Assembly (NCBI GenBank): GCA_017479645.1
Contig: JAFVBZ010000254.1
Coordinates: 1 to 34,363, forward strand
Length of the DNA stretch: 34,363 nt
Direction of reading: 5' to 3'
Source: Ruminiclostridium sp.
GTDB taxonomy: Bacteria; Bacillota; Clostridia; Oscillospirales; Ruminococcaceae
Part shown: positions 31,453 through 34,363 of the stretch, piece by piece
Layout: each line of letters starts with the position of its first letter
How positions within the stretch are numbered: position 1 is the first letter of the stretch
Program-made: the position numbers and the translations under genes
The notes under the pieces: model-generated
Database searches by the model: none
What the model saw: only the letters and a program-made list of their open reading frames with translations
What the model was told of the DNA's origin: nothing

Positions 31453-34053
31453 TTACATCAGCATTTCCTTGAATTCCGCAAGCCTTGCGTACGCGTCACG
31501 CGGCGACATATCGTCAAGATCAAGATTCTTTATAGCCTGTATAACATTATTCTTGTTTATGGAACTGAAATCGAACTGCTCTTTCTGCTCCTCTTCCTCG
31601 TTGAGACGCTTTTCAAGGTCTATCTTCGAGCCGAGTTCGATATCCGCAAGAGCCGTCTTTGCCGCTTCGATCACCTTATTCGGCAGTCCGGCGAGCTTTG
31701 CTACCTCAATACCGTAGCTGTTGTCGGTTCCGCCCTCGACTATCTTGTGCAGGAACTTGATGTCGTCGCCTTTCTTCATTACCGCGACGCTGTAATTGCG
31801 CACGCCCTTGTTGTTCTTTTCGAGAGCCGTAAGCTCGTGATAGTGCGTGGCGAAGAGGGTCTTGCAGCCTATCTTGTTGTTTATGTATTCCGCAGTAGCC
31901 TTTGCTATGCTCATTCCGTCAAATGTGGAAGTTCCGCGCCCTATCTCGTCAAGCACCACAAGGCTGTTCTTTGTGGCATTCTTGAGTATCTCCGCAACCT
32001 CATTCATCTCCACCATGAACGTTGACTGCCCCGCCGCGAGATCGTCGCTTGCACCCACACGGGTAAAGATCTTGTCAACAATACCGATACGGGCGGAACG
32101 CGCCGGAACGAAACAGCCTATCTGTGCCATAAGCGTGATAATCGCCACCTGGCGCATAAATGTGGGTTTACCCGCCATATTCGGGCCTGTTATTATAAGC
32201 AGCCTGTTCTCGTTGGTATCCAGCAGTGCGTCGTTCGGCGTGAATACGGCATCATTTCGTATCTTCTCGATGACCGGGTGTCTGCCGTCCTTTATGTCGA
32301 TAACTCCTTCGAGAGAGATGTCGGGGCGGACGAAATTGTTCTCGCGGGAAGCCGCAGCATAGCTCTGAATTACATCGACATAAGCGACTGCGTCTGCGGT
32401 GCGCTGTATTATCTCCAGCTTGGACGAGATGAAATCCCGGACTTCTGAGAAGATTTCGGCTTCAAGAGCAAGTATCTTGTCATTCGCACCGAGTATCTCA
32501 TTCTCTGTCTTTTTCAGTTCTTCGGTTATGTAGCGCTCGCCGTTCGTGAGAGTCTGTTTGCGTATGTAAGTTTCCGGAACGAGCGGAATATTCCCCTTTG
32601 AAACCTCGATATAGTAACCGAAAACGCGGTTATAGCCCACACGCAGGTTCTTAATGCCGGTCGCTTCGCGTTCACGCTGTTCTATCTCGGCGAGTATCTC
32701 CTTGCCGCCGCTGGATATCTTGCGGAGCCTGTCAAGCTCGGCATTGAATCCGTCTCGGATATAACCGCCGTCCTTTGTGAGTGCGGGAGGGCTCTCCACT
32801 ATCGCGTTTTCCACAAGGTTTGCGATCTCCGTCAGCGGGTTTATCGACGCGTCCAGCTTTGCAAGGAGCTTGACATTCCCAGCTTCCGCCAGCTTTTCTT
32901 TAAGCAGCGGGATATTGCGGCAGGTCTTTCCGAGGGCTACCACATCACGGGGACCGGCAGCATGATATACCACTCTTGTGATAAGTCTTTCAAGGTCATA
33001 TATCCCGCTGAGGCATTCCCTTGTTTCCTCCAGCAGAACGTAGTCCGAGAAGAACCGTTCCACTGCGTCAAGCCTTTCAAGCACGGCAGTCGGCGCAAGC
33101 AGGGGCTGTTCGATAAAACCGCGGAGCTTTCTGCGCCCCATAGCGGTCTTGGTCTTGTCTATCACCCACATCAGCGAACCTTTGCGCTCGCCGCTTCGCA
33201 TAGTCTCGGTAAGCTCAAGGTTCCGGCGCGCCGTAATACCGAGATTCATATAATCATCGGAAAAATGCACCGTGAGCCTTACGGAACGTCTTATCTTCGC
33301 CTTCTGCGTCTCGTTGATATATCTGAATACCGCAAAAAGAGCCTTTTTGGCAAGCGGTGTCTTGTCCAGCTCATCCGCCTGCGAAGGCTCGCAGAAATAC
33401 TGCTCCGTCAGCGCCTTACCGTCGTTCAGAGAAAACTCGTCGTCGTCCAGCAGACTTCCGACTGCATTTTCTATACGGGTCTGCACAAAAGCGTTGACTT
33501 CCCTGCAGTCTATGAATTTGTCGTTAAAAAGTATCTCGGACGGAATATAACGCGAGATCTCGGCTATAATATCCCGTTCAAGCATCTTCCCTCTCTTTTC
33601 GAGGGCATGGAACTCACCTGTGGAGATATCGGCGAACACCATTCCGCAAACCGAACTCTCACAGTAAAAGCACGCTATATAGTTATTTCTGCCCTCATCG
33701 AGCATACTGTCCTCATAGAGAGTACCCGGCGTGACAACACGGATAACTCCGCGCTCAACAAGTCCCTTCGCAAGCGCAGGATCTTCCATCTGCTCGCAGA
33801 TAGCGACTTTGTAACCCTTGTCTATCAGCCTTTTTATGTACTGTTCGACCGAATGATACGGAACACCGCACATCGGAACGCCAGCACGGGAGGTAAGCGT
33901 AAGTTCAAGCTCCTTGGATATCTTTTCCGCGTCATCGTAGAACATCTCATAGAAGTCACCGAGACGATAGAAAAGTACACATTCCTTGTACTCCTTACGG
34001 ACTTTGAGATACTGCTCAAGCATGGGAGTCGGTTTTTTATCCGCTGCCGTCAT
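31453..34053 (-). CDS. mutS: DNA mismatch repair protein MutS (Walker A Ser replaced by Pro)
   Basis: 866 residues, the full-length MutS1. The mismatch-reading FYEMF motif is at about 34-38 (GDFYEMFYDDA), followed by connector, lever and clamp domains. The ATPase domain has Walker A at about 623-631, reading GPNMAGKPTFMRQ, whereas MutS almost always has GPNMxGKST. The codon at 32166-32164 is CCC (Pro630). The Ser there contacts the magnesium of ATP, so activity may be lost or lowered. Walker B LVVLDEIGRGTSTFDG and the STFMVEM signature are intact, and the C-terminal helix-turn-helix region is present. It lies after a ylbF-like gene and before DUF3795 and mutL. Confidence 0.97.
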   Translation of the reverse strand: MTAADKKPTPMLEQYLKVRKEYKECVLFYRLGDFYEMFYDDAEKISKELELTLTSRAGVPMCGVPYHSVEQYIKRLIDKGYKVAICEQMEDPALAKGLVERGVIRVVTPGTLYEDSMLDEGRNNYIACFYCESSVCGMVFADISTGEFHALEKRGKMLERDIIAEISRYIPSEILFNDKFIDCREVNAFVQTRIENAVGSLLDDDEFSLNDGKALTEQYFCEPSQADELDKTPLAKKALFAVFRYINETQKAKIRRSVRLTVHFSDDYMNLGITARRNLELTETMRSGERKGSLMWVIDKTKTAMGRRKLRGFIEQPLLAPTAVLERLDAVERFFSDYVLLEETRECLSGIYDLERLITRVVYHAAGPRDVVALGKTCRNIPLLKEKLAEAGNVKLLAKLDASINPLTEIANLVENAIVESPPALTKDGGYIRDGFNAELDRLRKISSGGKEILAEIEQREREATGIKNLRVGYNRVFGYYIEVSKGNIPLVPETYIRKQTLTNGERYITEELKKTENEILGANDKILALEAEIFSEVRDFISSKLEIIQRTADAVAYVDVIQSYAAASRENNFVRPDISLEGVIDIKDGRHPVIEKIRNDAVFTPNDALLDTNENRLLIITGPNMAGKPTFMRQVAIITLMAQIGCFVPARSARIGIVDKIFTRVGASDDLAAGQSTFMVEMNEVAEILKNATKNSLVVLDEIGRGTSTFDGMSIAKATAEYINNKIGCKTLFATHYHELTALEKNNKGVRNYSVAVMKKGDDIKFLHKIVEGGTDNSYGIEVAKLAGLPNKVIEAAKTALADIELGSKIDLEKRLNEEEEQKEQFDFSSINKNNVIQAIKNLDLDDMSPRDAYARLAEFKEMLM

Positions 34054-34081
34054 TTACGTCATCTCTTTTCATTTTGCTTTT

Positions 34082-34107
34082 GCTTCTTTTCGCGTCCGAA
34101 AAGAAGC
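34082..34107. repeat. 11-bp perfect inverted repeat upstream of mutS
   Basis: GCTTCTTTTCG, loop CGTC, CGAAAAGAAGC. On the minus strand it is followed by AAAAGC and then the mutS leader, so it is not a T-tailed terminator in the direction of mutS. It touches the GC-rich tandem repeats at 34107-34180. Confidence 0.6.
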
Positions 34108-34180
34108 GGGGTGCAGGGGCAGAGCCCTGCCGGGGTGCAGGGGCGGAGCCCTGCCGTGGCATGGGGCAGCGCCCCATCAG
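34107..34180. repeat. GC-rich tandem repeat between ylbF-like gene and mutS
   Basis: Two 24-base units CGGGGTGCAGGGGCRGAGCCCTGC at 34107-34130 and 34131-34154, differing by one base, then a diverged third (34155-34180). Each can fold as GCAGGGGC-AGAGCCCTGC. GC content is far above the surroundings. It is 7 bases from the stop of the ylbF-like gene. The same GGGC-AGAGCCC core occurs in the repeats at 15884-15934 and 16078-16120. Confidence 0.75.
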
Positions 34181-34184
34181 TCCA

Positions 34185-34363
34185 TCAGCCGCAGCCGCCG
34201 CATGTAGAGCAGCTTCCGCTGCAGCCGTGAGATGCGTGAGGATCGCAGGTCTCGGGATCCTCGCCCTCGCAGCTCATCGAGATTATCATGTTTACCTCGT
34301 TGAGCAGCATATCCAGCGCATTCTTGACAACAGCAAAATTTGCCATATTCACATTCTTCATAA
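34185..34363 (-). CDS. C-terminal end of a YlbF/YmcA-like (Cys-rich tail) protein, 5' end outside window
   Basis: Open to the right edge of the window. The visible end reads ...MANFAVVKNALDMLLNEVNMIIS, a helix like those of the YlbF/YmcA family, followed by an acidic SCEGEDPETC stretch and a tail of closely spaced Cys and Gly (GCSGSCSTCGGCG). YlbF/YmcA relatives form a complex that tunes RNA processing and development in Bacillus. They often lie before mutS, in agreement with its place here, 131 bases upstream of mutS. An ATG at 34361 is in frame but I cannot tell whether it is the real start, so the gene is treated as partial. Confidence 0.65.
   Translation of the reverse strand, partial: MKNVNMANFAVVKNALDMLLNEVNMIISMSCEGEDPETCDPHASHGCSGSCSTCGGCG

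Noticed and set aside
34082-34107. A terminator before mutS
   Set aside because: The stem is perfect but is followed by A-rich, not T-rich, sequence in the direction of mutS transcription.
1-34363. tRNA or rRNA genes, phage or insertion-sequence genes
   Set aside because: No cloverleaf, rRNA-like stretch, integrase or transposase was seen on either strand.

Overview
This window looks like ordinary chromosome from a Gram-positive, low-pH-of-novelty housekeeping region of a Clostridia bacterium, most likely a Ruminococcus-like member of the Oscillospiraceae. That placement is an inference. It rests on sepF, ylmH and divIVA in a division cluster, Gram-positive lipoproteins, a split transketolase, a clostridial-type malic enzyme, and consensus SigA promoters with strong purine-rich ribosome binding sites. 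No rRNA, tRNA, phage or transposase gene was seen.

Region 1 (1-8488, minus strand). One long gene train runs from a DUF624 (YesL-like) membrane protein through a PHP phosphoesterase, a four-helix-bundle (S23/IVP-like) gene, malic enzyme, a lipoprotein, ruvX, a 41-residue membrane peptide, cysS and two cyclophilin-like lipoproteins. The second of these runs off the left edge. A SigA promoter lies upstream of the DUF624 gene. The four-helix-bundle gene sits in a cassette of about 500 bp. Its inverted ends each carry a small hairpin and four tandem 7-bp units, and a 4-bp direct repeat flanks the cassette.

Region 2 (8558-12080, plus strand). uvrC, rsmD, coaD and a coiled-coil protein form a tight operon from a consensus promoter to a strong bidirectional terminator.

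Region 3 (12093-13635, minus strand). This holds a FliD-C-terminus-like protein and a DUF5610-like protein. The latter is interrupted by an in-frame amber codon and preceded by an in-frame 15-codon leader with a very good ribosome binding site.

Region 4 (13863-17690). An alanine/glycine:cation symporter and a SLOG/YpsA-like gene (plus) converge on a GH113-like glycoside hydrolase (minus). Between them is a terminator flanked by an inverted pair of GC-rich double-hairpin repeats. HU follows on the plus strand with a perfect SigA promoter.

Region 5 (17721-34363, minus strand). A run of about 16.5 kb appears to be one or a few overlapping operons. In transcription order it holds a ylbF-like 3' end, mutS, a DUF3795 protein, mutL, miaA, hfq, an HlyD-like membrane adaptor, yggS, sepF, ylmH, divIVA, lspA, an RluA-family pseudouridine synthase, a Cof-type HAD phosphatase, an FMN-binding protein, an unknown protein, and the two transketolase subunits. 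It links mismatch repair, tRNA/RNA modification, division-site proteins and central metabolism.

The most notable observations are: the inverted-repeat cassette around the four-helix-bundle gene and related solo heptamer tracts at other gene ends; the MutS Walker A motif, in which the metal-binding Ser is Pro; the amber-split DUF5610 gene with its leader ORF and palindrome; and the second cyclophilin, which has lost its catalytic Arg.
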